64,000 nucleotides of DNA from Phoronis australis (lineage: Eukaryota > Phoronida > Phoronidae): NCBI GenBank assembly GCA_002633005.1, contig NMRA01000327.1:321192-385191 (forward strand). The letters run 5' to 3'. The notes beneath the pieces were generated by a model. That model worked only from the letters and a program-made list of their open reading frames with translations, did not search any database and was not told the DNA's origin. Each line of letters begins with the position of its first letter. Position 1 is the first letter of the stretch. A program made the translations under genes and the position numbers. Positions 55,301-60,713 of the stretch are shown one piece after another.

Positions 55301-55307
55301 AACTTAG
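10305..55307 (+). CDS. Rel/NF-kB transcription factor without ankyrin repeats (nine exons, 394 aa)
   Basis: Nine exons (10305-10368, 25721-25863, 34068-34222, 39386-39477, 45973-46098, 51387-51485, 51845-51930, 53472-53688, 55105-55307) join with every phase matching, 1185 nt in all. The product is a DNA-binding factor normally held in the cytoplasm by IkB and released to the nucleus by Toll, TNF or IL-1-type signals. The N-terminal Rel homology domain covers about residues 22-193, with recognition loop RFRYSSEKSTHAG (39-51), SYPTIKV and HPHELTGQNC. The dimerisation (IPT) domain runs from about 194 to 300, with SGSVEGGLRVMMF, QLKRPTDG (T286 at the position of the kinase-target Ser of RelA) and a basic NLS KRKRKR at 309-314. 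A short acidic and hydrophobic tail ends EFDSFVKFLE. There are no ankyrin repeats, so by architecture it is Rel/Dorsal-like, although the DNA loop looks p50-like. Most of the 45-kb locus is repeat-filled intron. Confidence 0.92.
11395..11405. promoter_or_regulatory. Perfect palindromic kappaB site in Rel intron 1
   Basis: GGGAATTTCCC is an exact 11-bp palindrome matching the consensus GGGRNWYYCC on both strands. It lies 1.03 kb after the first coding exon of the Rel gene, so autoregulation is plausible. Occupancy cannot be judged from sequence. Confidence 0.5.
11622..11735. mobile_element. Dispersed repeat, copy 2
   Basis: Second copy of the 7553-7675 repeat, in the same orientation, shortly before the LINE tail at 11846. 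One ambiguous base lies just upstream at 11611. Confidence 0.7.
11846..12065 (-). mobile_element. LINE 3' end fragment
   Basis: An (AGT)n/(AAT)n run followed by ATAATCTTTATTTAAAAGTC is, on the minus strand, a typical LINE 3' terminus with microsatellite tail. No coding part remains. It abuts the outer edge of the fold-back element. Confidence 0.5.
12080..18720. mobile_element. Fold-back-type element with long repeat-built inverted arms
   Basis: The outer ~200 bp match in inverted orientation (about 12080-12300 against 18480-18720): each carries GCAGACCAAGTA, CTCCGACC, AATGTACCGTTGATA, CTGAATGTTT and GACAAAAATCT. The inner arms are built of ~230 and ~560-bp units, each with a short hairpin of the form ACTTGGTCCGG...CCGGACCRAGT. 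I count seven in one orientation (near 12485, 13055, 13410, 13640, 14210, 14450, 15136) and seven reversed (near 15920, 16140, 16690, 16920, 17140, 17655, 18245). The centre (15.3-15.9 kb) has no recognisable coding sequence, so the element is non-autonomous. Long inverted repeats made of subrepeats are the hallmark of Foldback/Galileo-like DNA transposons. Short open frames inside are repeat translations. Confidence 0.75.
19186..19201. other. Assembly gap (16 N)
   Basis: Run of undetermined bases. An open frame spanning it is not meaningful. Confidence 1.
19400..20002 (+). mobile_element. Repeat family with CCGTAAWCGTTCGGGTTAAC terminus, copy 1
   Basis: This copy matches 39855-40420 in reverse along its length, including a degenerate coding trace (EYMFYLEHCRQKLSAAD here, EYMFYLMHCRRKLSAAD there). 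It then runs into GGTTAACCG/GGGCGGTTAA subrepeats and ends AACCCGAACGTTTACGGTA. I cannot assign a transposase family. Confidence 0.65.
20014..20502. mobile_element. MITE with GGGCCTTTCATA inverted termini, copy 1
   Basis: It starts GGGCCTTTCATACTAACG and ends TCAATATGAAAGGGCC, an imperfect terminal inverted repeat. The interior carries several CAGTTAACNNC motifs and is non-coding. A second copy lies at 42450-42906. Confidence 0.75.
20510..21290. other. Rel intron 1 DNA without recognised features
   Basis: AT-rich sequence between the MITE and the hairpin-ended tandem-repeat element. I see no conserved protein or RNA. Confidence 0.4.
21302..22590. mobile_element. Hairpin-ended tandem-repeat element (GCGCAGAGT family), copy 1
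   Basis: The 5' end is a perfect hairpin with arms ACTCTGCGC and GCGCAGAGT around GTGTAA, present twice (near 21302 and 21360). Next come a TTCTTATTCTT tract and ~430-bp tandem units marked by TGCACCGGAAGAGGTC (or close variants near 21553, 21982 and 22416) and AGGTCAAAGGTCAT. The 3' end carries one arm, ACGCGCAGAGT. It is non-coding. Confidence 0.75.
22591..24185. mobile_element. Hairpin-ended tandem-repeat element (GCGCAGAGT family), copy 2, truncated
   Basis: It starts in the TTCTTATTCTTATTC tract without the hairpin and contains four ~430-bp units (markers near 22764, 23200, 23630 and 24060). It breaks off without the terminal arm and probably arose beside copy 1. Confidence 0.7.
24190..25720. 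other. Rel intron 1, last part, without recognised features
   Basis: It contains several short CTTCGGTNA motifs between 24500 and 25000 in both orientations, which may be a decayed inverted repeat. I see no coding sequence. Confidence 0.35.
25721..25863 (+). CDS. Rel exon 2 (DNA-recognition loop)
   Basis: The acceptor is gttttacag|tt and the donor attaag|gtgtga. It encodes NRPKLEIVEEPCAAGHRFRY, then SSEKSTHAG and a stretch ending SYPTIK. Family members have Cys before the Glu of the loop (RYxCE); this gene has Ser at residue 44. Confidence 0.93.
26159..27898 (-). mobile_element. TTAA-target DNA transposon, copy 1, with a 103-codon ORF
   Basis: TTAA flanks both ends (26155-26158 and 27899-27902). 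Terminal inverted repeats are AGGAGAATGCCACCC and GGGTGGCATGCTCCT. A minus-strand ORF from ATG 26712 to 26401 starts MATHNPDDELGLSTDF and contains FEQEYSDEEILERRREQAQ. The same ORF, frameshifted, is in the inverted copy at 28287-29844, so it belongs to the element. Three ~64-bp GC-rich tandem units (CCACTGGCC...GGCCGCGACGGG) lie at 27255-27415. TTAA targets are used by piggyBac and Kolobok groups; no transposase is seen. Confidence 0.7.
28287..29844 (+). mobile_element. TTAA-target DNA transposon, copy 2, inverted and decayed
   Basis: It begins AGGAGAATGCCACCC at 28287 and ends GCGTTCTCCT before TTAA at 29845. The ORF copy near 29374 begins MATCNPDLDEYSS and then loses frame. The left target site has mutated to TTGA. 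It lies head-to-head with copy 1 across a 388-bp spacer. Confidence 0.7.
30345..30956 (-). pseudogene. RNase H domain of a retroelement, frameshifted
   Basis: On the minus strand ALIVATDGSF (first catalytic Asp), RFETVQQTLLLL (Glu) and ILTTDSKAVL (second Asp) lie in one frame, and VLNNQADLVASQA (last Asp block) in another. All four acidic positions of the fold remain visible but a frameshift separates the last. No reverse transcriptase is attached. Confidence 0.65.
31040..32140. mobile_element. Hairpin-ended tandem-repeat element (GCGCAGAGT family), copy 3
   Basis: The hairpin at 31040 (one arm mutated to ACTCTGTGC), the TTCTT tract, two units with an internal deletion (markers near 31241 and 31975), and the closing ATGCGCAGAGTCCGTTATTG near 32108 complete the element. 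Confidence 0.75.
32145..34067. other. Rel intron 2, distal part, without recognised features
   Basis: Unique-looking AT-rich sequence leading to exon 3. No repeat family or conserved protein was recognised. Confidence 0.4.
34068..34222 (+). CDS. Rel exon 3
   Basis: The acceptor is tattttgcag|g and the donor gaaat|gtgagt. It encodes VHTNGYQGYIIVNASLVCKN followed by EPHYVHPHELTGQNC, matching the family pattern of NGY, a short strand and HPHxLxGxxC. It starts in phase 0 and ends with two bases. Confidence 0.92.
34430..34555. mobile_element. Fragment of CTAGTGGC tandem-repeat family (3' end)
   Basis: It has the 3' signature TGGGCGCATTTCAATGCT ... TTGCGTTGTTCTTGTT of the family that dominates 44.3-51.0 kb. 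Only the terminal part is present. Confidence 0.5.
34690..34938 (-). mobile_element. tRNA-derived SINE
   Basis: The minus strand carries an A-box-like TGGCCTGGTTGA (34914-34925) and a B-box GGTTTGAGTCC (34872-34882) at pol III spacing. The body then contains GTCTGGTACAACGTG and an (ATT)-rich tail near 34690. The body recurs at 43392-43503. The head does not fold as a clean tRNA, so it is not a tRNA gene. Confidence 0.7.
34935..35575. repeat. Direct repeat pair flanking ~350 bp
   Basis: About 130 bp at 34940-35065 and 35450-35575 are nearly identical (ATGACAAACTAAACTACTAC, GTTGAGCTGTAAAGGTGGGT). A further CGATACCGAAGCTAGTTTAC block recurs near 34670 and 35430. It could be a segmental duplication or decayed terminal repeats. 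Confidence 0.55.
35580..38340. other. Rel intron 3 DNA without recognised features
   Basis: Low-complexity and unique sequence. Several short open frames here lack recognisable homology, splice context and consistent composition. Confidence 0.35.
38346..38651 (-). pseudogene. Penelope-like element remnant (GIY-YIG endonuclease)
   Basis: The minus-strand ORF reads VKDKILFALKSHVVYKFDCS and then CCQATNIGETTRRLTTRIKEH, the start of the GIY-YIG domain of Penelope-like retroelements, which follows the KS-x-VVYxFxC lead. The second Tyr of the signature is Asn (NIG instead of YIG). Reverse transcriptase is absent. Confidence 0.75.
38680..39190. mobile_element. CTAGTGGC tandem-repeat family, short copy
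   Basis: Two decayed units with GCCATCTAGTGGCCATTTTT are followed by the 3' end GCATTTCAATGCTCT...TGCTCTTGTT. It lies 200 bp upstream of Rel exon 4. Confidence 0.65.
39386..39477 (+). CDS. Rel exon 4
   Basis: The acceptor is tttctttctag|t and the donor tagct|gtaagt. It encodes KFKDVSVQRTKKNEIWEKLR and QRVSLCDPYS, the counterpart of the family's NLGI-x-V-x-K-K helix region. The phase is unique and fits both neighbours. Confidence 0.9.
39855..40420 (-). mobile_element. Repeat family with CCGTAAWCGTTCGGGTTAAC terminus, copy 2
   Basis: Inverted copy of 19400-20002. It starts TACCGTAATCGTTCGGGTTA and contains repeated CGGTTAACCGCCCA motifs, then the same decayed coding trace on the minus strand. 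Confidence 0.65.
42061..42245. mobile_element. Short palindromic derivative of the TACCGTAATCGTTCGGG family
   Basis: The copy consists almost only of GGTTAACCGCCC subrepeats and ends GCGTTAACCCGAACGATTAC. This is a MITE-like version of the family at 19400 and 39855. Confidence 0.6.
42450..42906. mobile_element. MITE with GGGCCTTTCATA inverted termini, copy 2
   Basis: Same orientation and interior as 20014-20502, including GATGGTTTGGGGAGTTGCGG and CAGTTAACATC motifs. It ends CAATATGAAAGGGCC. Reading frames across it are not conserved between copies. Confidence 0.75.
43330..43700. repeat. ~64-bp tandem repeat hosting a SINE
   Basis: Four to five copies of a unit with AACACTTGGAATYATGG and TATACCACTGTGTGTAAATG; the SINE at 43392 interrupts the first. 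Confidence 0.65.
43392..43503 (-). mobile_element. SINE body, headless copy
   Basis: It shares with 34690-34840 the palindromic GGTCTGGTGCACGTTGTACC, the GTAGGCCCATTGCACT block and the tail. Near-identical flanks AATCATCGATATA and AATCATGGATATA look like a 13-bp target-site duplication inside an older tandem repeat. Confidence 0.65.
44318..45765. mobile_element. CTAGTGGC tandem-repeat element, interrupted by the assembly gap
   Basis: The start has a hairpin with arms CCACATAT and ATATGTGG near 44326, then CCGTCCGTCCGTCCGTCC, then units with CCCCCTAGTGGCAATTTTAG and CGCCACCTAGTGGCCATT. The 3' end GTGGGCGCATTTCAACGCTC is at about 45730. The gap probably reflects collapsed tandem units. Confidence 0.7.
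44685..45441. other. Assembly gap (757 N)
   Basis: Undetermined bases inside a tandem-repeat element. Long open frames reported on both strands across it are artefacts of the N run. Confidence 1.
45973..46098 (+). CDS. Rel exon 5
   Basis: The acceptor is gtctttgcag|tg and the donor gagc|gtaagt. It encodes GLPDKKCIDMGCCRLCFELW and a stretch ending VSRPMYDE; RLCFELW and the P-x-Y-D-E ending match the end of the first Rel subdomain. It lies 0.5 kb after the large assembly gap. Confidence 0.9.
47100..48805. mobile_element. CTAGTGGC tandem-repeat element, full copy
   Basis: The hairpin CCACATATTTATATGTGG at 47107 and the CCGTCCGTCCGTC tract lead into ~440-bp units. Their marker TTGCGCCACCTAGTGGCCAT recurs near 47420, 47860 and 48310. 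Each holds two alternating half-units, CCCCCTAGTGGCAATTTTA and GGCGCCTCCTAGTGGCAG. The 3' end is CGTGGGCGCATTTCAACGCT. Confidence 0.75.
49070..51045. mobile_element. CTAGTGGC tandem-repeat element, further copy
   Basis: It starts CCCACATTTTTATATGTGG near 49077. Unit markers lie near 49400, 49835, 50290 and 50720, and the 3' end at about 50810, followed by a decayed second 3' end near 51040. It fills most of Rel intron 5. Confidence 0.7.
51387..51485 (+). CDS. Rel exon 6 (start of IPT domain)
   Basis: The acceptor is ccactcag|gt and the donor aaaag|gtaaac. It encodes NNPKLQIQEFSHYSGSVEGG and LRVMMFTSEVRK, the first strands of the immunoglobulin-like dimerisation domain with the SGSxxGG turn. 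Confidence 0.92.
51845..51930 (+). CDS. Rel exon 7
   Basis: The acceptor is ctgttttag|ac and the donor aaacag|gtacag. It encodes DLQIIIAQLADGVEVWHAVV and AEFNVHKQ, equivalent to the DIEVRF to ADVHRQ stretch of relatives. Confidence 0.9.
52230..52420. mobile_element. CTAGTGGC family fragment
   Basis: A single decayed unit with TAAACCCCTTGCAGGATGTT and CCCCAGTGGCAATTTTATT lies in Rel intron 7. More degraded traces continue to about 53000. Confidence 0.55.
53472..53688 (+). CDS. Rel exon 8 (end of IPT domain and NLS)
   Basis: The acceptor is tttatgcag|tg and the donor tctcagg|gtttgt. It contains ISFCMPPYTG, VIIQLKRPTDG, PVDFVYV and the basic nuclear localisation signal ENKRKRKRVD. It ends with one base of a Gly codon. 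Confidence 0.93.
54026..54310. repeat. ~57-bp tandem repeat in the last Rel intron
   Basis: Five copies of GGCTCTACGCGTTGGCAGGT followed by CATGGCGTGTCATTTTATGC and CCTGAGCAGAATCTCA. It is GC-richer than its surroundings. Confidence 0.85.
55022..55084. repeat. 29-bp direct duplication upstream of Rel exon 9
   Basis: GTACTGCCTTGAACGGTCAC plus CTAAATGTAG-type sequence occurs twice with a 34-bp period, ending 20 bp before the acceptor of the last Rel exon. Confidence 0.85.
55105..55307 (+). CDS. Rel exon 9 (C-terminal tail)
   Basis: The acceptor is tttgtaacag|gt and the stop is TAG 55305-55307. The 66-residue tail is acidic, has no basic cluster, and ends ELPGNFNSTEFDSFVKFLEG, an alternation of hydrophobic and acidic residues typical of transactivation segments. 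No ankyrin coding follows. Confidence 0.85.
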
Positions 55308-56037
55308 AAGGACATATTGCAGAAAGTGAGAGCTTGTATTCTACGAGGTCCTCGTATGCCATTAGAGCAAGGAAGCAAATTCCTCTTGATTCCTGCTCCA
55401 TTTTTAGACTAGATCCTGGATGGTTATATCAAGGTAACACTGTTGTGTAGTACTAACTTTGCAACTGTGGCTGTTAAATAGTATGATGCAAACATTTTTT
55501 GAAAACTGTAAATTCCATTATTTGAAACGTCCATTGTCTTCCCTTATGAATTATAGATATAGCACAATCGTTTCTCCAACAAAGACATTGTGGACATTTT
55601 GTATTGTATCATATTCAATGAGTCACTGTTTTTAAAGTGCCATGTTTGATGGGCATCCAACCTGTCAAAGTTGTTCATCTACGTTATGCTCATTTTTGTA
55701 CAATATTGGCGAACATTTTCTGTCGCAATGACTTTCACATGGTTCTGAATGACATGAATTTAGTTTGTCACTAAACTTTGAAAACCTATGCATATTTAAT
55801 CAGCTTGTTAGTAAATTTTAGGATGCTTCATATGTGAAAGTATTGGTGATTGTATTAAGGACTGTGGCAGCTGTTTTTGGGCGTGGCTGAACAGGATAGG
55901 AGGGCACTTCCTGTTAATTCTCTGCTAATTACCTGCCATTTTTAATTAATTATTACAGCCACAGGCTGAACCTCATATCAACTCAAAAGGCTGTGTTTAA
56001 GTTTATCTGACATGTGATAGCAACCTTTTTTGTTGTA

Positions 56038-56043
56038 AATAAA
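56038..56043 (+). terminator. Poly(A) signal of the Rel gene
   Basis: AATAAA lies 730 bp after the Rel stop codon and is the first canonical signal I see after the stop. The intervening 3' UTR is AT-rich and otherwise featureless. Confidence 0.55.
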
Positions 56044-56899
56044 ATGGCATGAATTTGACAATTTTGGCAAATAATTGCTGTTTTATGATTTATTCAAGCT
56101 GTATGGAGACGGGTGGCTTGACTCCTGCTCACAGAAATGCATGCATTCAGGTAGTCACGTGGCTCTTGTAGCAGACAATTATCTCTGTGTTGAGGATTTG
56201 CTTTCTGCAGGGAGCTTTATTGATAAGTGCCACCTAGAAAATATCGAGTCACCCCTTTCTGCGATCGAAATTGAATGTTATTTGATTGCTAATATGGTAC
56301 ATGTATTTCACTCTTTTCCTAACATCTTTATGTCTTGTTATTTAACGTTTTTGTCTTTAAAATATATATGTGATTGTGACTGCTGAAAGTTTGGCTAAGA
56401 TATATTATTACCCAGGTACATTCGCTTTATTTGAGGAGTAGATGAAGGTCTTGTAGCCAAAGTCTTCAGTGTCGAGCTAAACATCAAGTTTATTGTGTCG
56501 AATTCCTAATGTGAGCAATTCCTTTTGCGCAAGAATGGGCTGCTGTCCTGGGGGGGTTTTGGCTTTAGTTTTGAAGGGATGGAAAGTTATGGTATCAACC
56601 GTGTAGAGAGCAGAATCGAAAAAAGGGTTCTCAAATTGTAGGGAGCTTCCGTGAAAAAGTCACAATTTCATGGGGTTTTGTTAAAAAAATCACCCTATTG
56701 TAGGAATGAATTAAAAAACTAATTCTGGAATCTTGAACTGCTGAATTTGTATAGTCCATTCTTTGAAATCAGCCCATACCTAAAAAAGACATTGTATTAA
56801 TCGACCTTTCGGTTTACTATCACTTAAAACCATTCTCAAAACAAATGTTCATTATACTCCAGTCAGCTAACACAGGTCGAGAGCAGCCTGCACAGGTAC

Positions 56900-58720
56900 A
56901 CATCAAAATGCAGTGTGTGGGGAGACCAGAAATCAAGTAGTGAAGCTCAGGAGAACCAATGTTTCTATTCAGATATTGAGCTTTTTGACGCCTGTCCAAT
57001 CGACTAACTCAGCTAAAAAGTCTTGTATTAACCTCTCTATTACCAGTGATTTGAGTTGTATTCTCTACACTGAAGTTGTGCCGCCTATTGGTAATTTGGA
57101 CCACTATGCTCTACATACTAGTTTGAGTGATACCGCGCTCGGTACCGATTAGCCTAAAATTTACAAAACCGTGTTGAAATAAAATCGTGCTTACTTCTGA
57201 TTTAGATGAGGTTAACTGGGATGCAGTATTCGATTCCAGCGACATTGACCACATTGAGGATTTGTTTAGTTCAAGTTTCTTAACGTTATTAAAAGTGGCA
57301 TCCCTTATGAAGTAAAATTAATAAACCAAAAATTAACCTTGGTTTAATGAATTAAAAAAGGAAGCGTCGACTGTATGAAGCTTTAAATTTTCCAGTAACC
57401 CCATCCTGTATCAAAGATATAAAGACCAAATTTCAAGGGCGAAAGGTGGTCGTTGCAAAATCTTAATTCAAGCTGCTAGTAAAAAACCAAGAATTCTAAG
57501 GAATACTGGAAACTCATTAAGAATATTCTTGGTCATTCCACTCAAGATACATTTACTTGTCTTAAACAGAATAATATTGGTGATTATACCTCTTGAAAAT
57601 TAGATAAAGTTATTTTCTTAATTATTTCACGAATAAAAGCCATTTGAGACAGCTTTGTTCCGTGACTTTCCAAATATGGATAGTAGGTGTCATCTTCCAA
57701 TAAAGTATAAATGCAGGTGAGGTCAAAAGACTTCTTGAAAATATTGATACGTCGAAGAGTGAATTGTCAACAGATATAACGAGAACATGTTCAAATTACT
57801 TGCAAATCTACATTTTTAATAAGATTTTCCATTGATGTACTTTTCCATCAAGGTGAAAACAAGGATTGATGATACCTGTGCATAATAAAGATTCATCAAC
57901 TGAAGTGTCCAATTATCGCCCCATTACTGTACTCAAAGGTTCTTGAAAAAATATATTCCCGTATATATGACGACTTGATAACTCATAATTTACTGCCAGA
58001 CAAAAGCACCACATCTCAATTCATCGAAATAGTTCACGGTCTCCACTCAGAATTTCTTAAGGGGAATGATGGTTGTGCTGTTTTTCTTGATCTTGCATCT
58101 GCGTTTGATATGGTGCAACATGATCTTTTGTTATTAAAACTTCGTAAGTATGGAATAAATGGGACAGTGTATTGCTTACTTCAGTCGTGTGGGTGGTTTT
58201 GTTTCTGATGAATAGCCAATGCTGGTGTACCGCGAGGCAGTGTCTTGGGGTCGTTGCTTTTTCTACTATTTATTGATGATCTGCCTGATGGACTGTATTC
58301 CAAGAGATTTGATATGCTGACGATGCATCTATTTTTTTTCTTATCCAAAAGACAAACTCGAAGATGTAAGTGGAGAAGGGATCTTTATTTACTGTTTGAT
58401 AGGACAACAAAATGGCGTATGAAGTTCAAAGCGTCCAAAAGTTACGATATAACGTTTTTGCAAAAATCTCTACAGAATACCCACAGACTCCCACGACAGT
58501 ATTTGAAGGACTGTTATTACTCAAAGTGTGTCGGTCAAGCATTTGGGTGTTATGCTTGATCTTCCACTCACTATGAATCATCATTGTGTTCATCTAATTA
58601 AAAAAGACAAAAACTTCTCAACTCATTCAGAACTCTCTTTCGAAATATATTTCCAGTTTATATACCAGTCGTGAGGTAGTACGCACGCAACAATGTCGTA
58701 TCAAGAACAGCTGCATCGTC
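56900..58720 (+). pseudogene. Decayed LINE (endonuclease end and reverse transcriptase)
   Basis: VVPPIGNLDHYAL near 57075 matches the end of an AP-endonuclease domain. HNLLPDKSTTSQ, VFLDLASAFDMVQHDLLLLK, GVPRGSVLGSLLFLLFIDDL and, in another frame, ADDASIFFL (the catalytic Asp pair) follow in the order of a LINE reverse transcriptase of the jockey/CR1 type. Several frameshifts and stops separate the blocks. Confidence 0.75.
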
Positions 58721-59234
58721 ATCTTTGAAAACCATAGGTTTGGTTCATGATGGGTTCGGATGAGTATTTTTGTTTTAGTTTATTAACGTACACGACGAGT
58801 TAGGATTCCTTGATAAAACCGTAGACTGAGTAGAGTTCATTGATTGCTTCGAAGGGAAAATTCACCGCCGCGAGTTAATAGTGAATTAGCCGATCGCTCA
58901 TGAAGGGCGGACCGCTTATTGGGTTCGTTAAAATAATGCTCCGATCCATCACTAGTGTTATCTCGATCTTTGGTTGGATGTGGTCGATAGTTTAACAAAT
59001 AAACAACGAATGTGAAGTTCATGAAGTTGTGGCCGGACTAAACGCTACTGATTTCACATAAAATTGGCACGTCAGTGGTACTTTTTGATATTTTTAAAAA
59101 TTCACGGTTGAGATCAAAACATTATCAAACAAAGCAATTAGTAATGGTAGTTACGCTATGGAAAAAGCGTTTGAGACTTCCTTTTCCAGTAGTGGACGAT
59201 AAGAATAAAAACATCATGGTCTTTAAAATGCCGA

Positions 59235-59240
59235 TTTATT
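59235..59240 (-). terminator. Poly(A) signal of the Spaetzle-like gene
   Basis: TTTATT on the plus strand is AATAAA on the minus strand, 72 bases after the stop codon of the last exon, a normal distance for a short 3' UTR. Confidence 0.7.
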
Positions 59241-59312
59241 GAATAATTGAGTTATGCATAAATATAACCAGACACAGACACGCAGAGACAAAGTATTCAC
59301 ACGCACTTCATT

Positions 59313-59541
59313 TTAATTGCCGCCATATTTGATGAACAGCTTGAGGGGGTTACCGCAGCAACAGTTGCTGGGGAACTTGAACCATTTAAGGCGGAGCTTG
59401 TACGAGACTTTGTACTGCCAGGTGTCATAGTCGTAGAACTTGTGCTCGACCCAGACGTACAGTGGGCTGTGTGTGAACACCTGTTGGCACTTGGCCAGCC
59501 AGTGGAAATAGAACCAGAAATAGCCATTACAGACTTTGTTG
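59313..59541 (-). CDS. Spaetzle-like exon 5 (second half of the cystine knot, stop)
   Basis: The acceptor is ctctctgtttcag|c. It encodes NKVCNGYFWFYFHWLAKCQQ, then an aromatic-rich stretch and KWFKFPSNCCCGNPLKLF, and stops TAA at 59313-59315. Thirteen residues separate the first two Cys. Confidence 0.85.
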
Positions 59542-60676
59542 CTGAAACAGAGAGCAGGACAATTAGTGACGAGCGCTGACCACAAGAGGCAAGATTCGCG
59601 ACGTGCATTGACAACGACGCGAGCTTAACAACGAGCGCTGACCACGAGACGCGAGCTTAACAATACAATGAGCGCTGACCATTAAAAGTCAGCTTACACA
59701 AAACTAATGGCATTAAACTCTAGGTCTGCAACAAGACGGCGTATATCTCTCTTTATATTGAACTTCAATCTTGTCGCAGGGAGCAGTGGAAAACGACTGC
59801 AAACATTTACACATTGAATGATAGAATCTTAAACACGCTGTTACGCGTAATTAGTAAAAAAACAATAACTTTGTGTAAACGAATTTCAGCTTCTCGGCTG
59901 ACTGAACAGTAAAGACTGTGCAATTTGGTGAAGCTTGATCCAATCAGCATAATGTATACTTTATATTCTCCTCCAATCAGACGTGCACTAATTATAATAT
60001 CTGTGAACGTCGCAAGCAGATTTTTAAATAAAGCTGATTACAGAAAAAGTTCATCGTGTGACGTTGACTTACGCGCAATAGCAGACGTGTATCCACTGTT
60101 GAAACTTGCGGGTTTGGTAAACTTGCACCCATCCATTCCTAGAGAAGGGGACAAGCACTTTGGCTACACGCACCCACCGACAGGCTTCAGTACAGCCTTG
60201 ACCACTGAAAGAGAAAGTTTATTGGGCTCTTGTGATGATGAGAAACTTCAACTTACAATAAGGGCTGCAACCAATAAAAAGTGTTGTAAAATTACTTACA
60301 TTGCGTAAAAGTACAGTATAAGTTATTTGAATAAAATGGCTGGAACAGATGAATAAAACTAGGATGAATATTCCCTTAGTATTTAGCGCTTCAAAAAGTC
60401 TGACATGGTTATTGTATGCTACACTTACTATGTACCATCTGGGATCGCTTTAGCAACAGTTGACAAGCGTCTAAGTTTCTTCTCTTGGGGGGGCTTGCCG
60501 TCTTCTTCCCAGACACTGTCTAAAAACTCCTTCTCTTTGTCACTTTGACCCGTTTTTTCAGCACTGCAACAGAAATGAGCTCATTGTAAACATTACAAAT
60601 TATCGTCATCGTTGTTGTCTTCATCATCGTCATCGTTATCATCTTCATCATCATCACCACCATCATCATCATCCGT

Positions 60677-60713
<37 letters not shown>

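Noticed and set aside
59925-60308. 127-codon plus-strand ORF
   Set aside because: It is antisense to exon 4 of the Spaetzle-like gene, whose splice sites, phase and Cys pattern are far more convincing.
60520-60711. Poly-Met minus-strand ORF
   Set aside because: It is an artefact of the ATC microsatellite; the real coding exon at 60429-60563 uses another frame.
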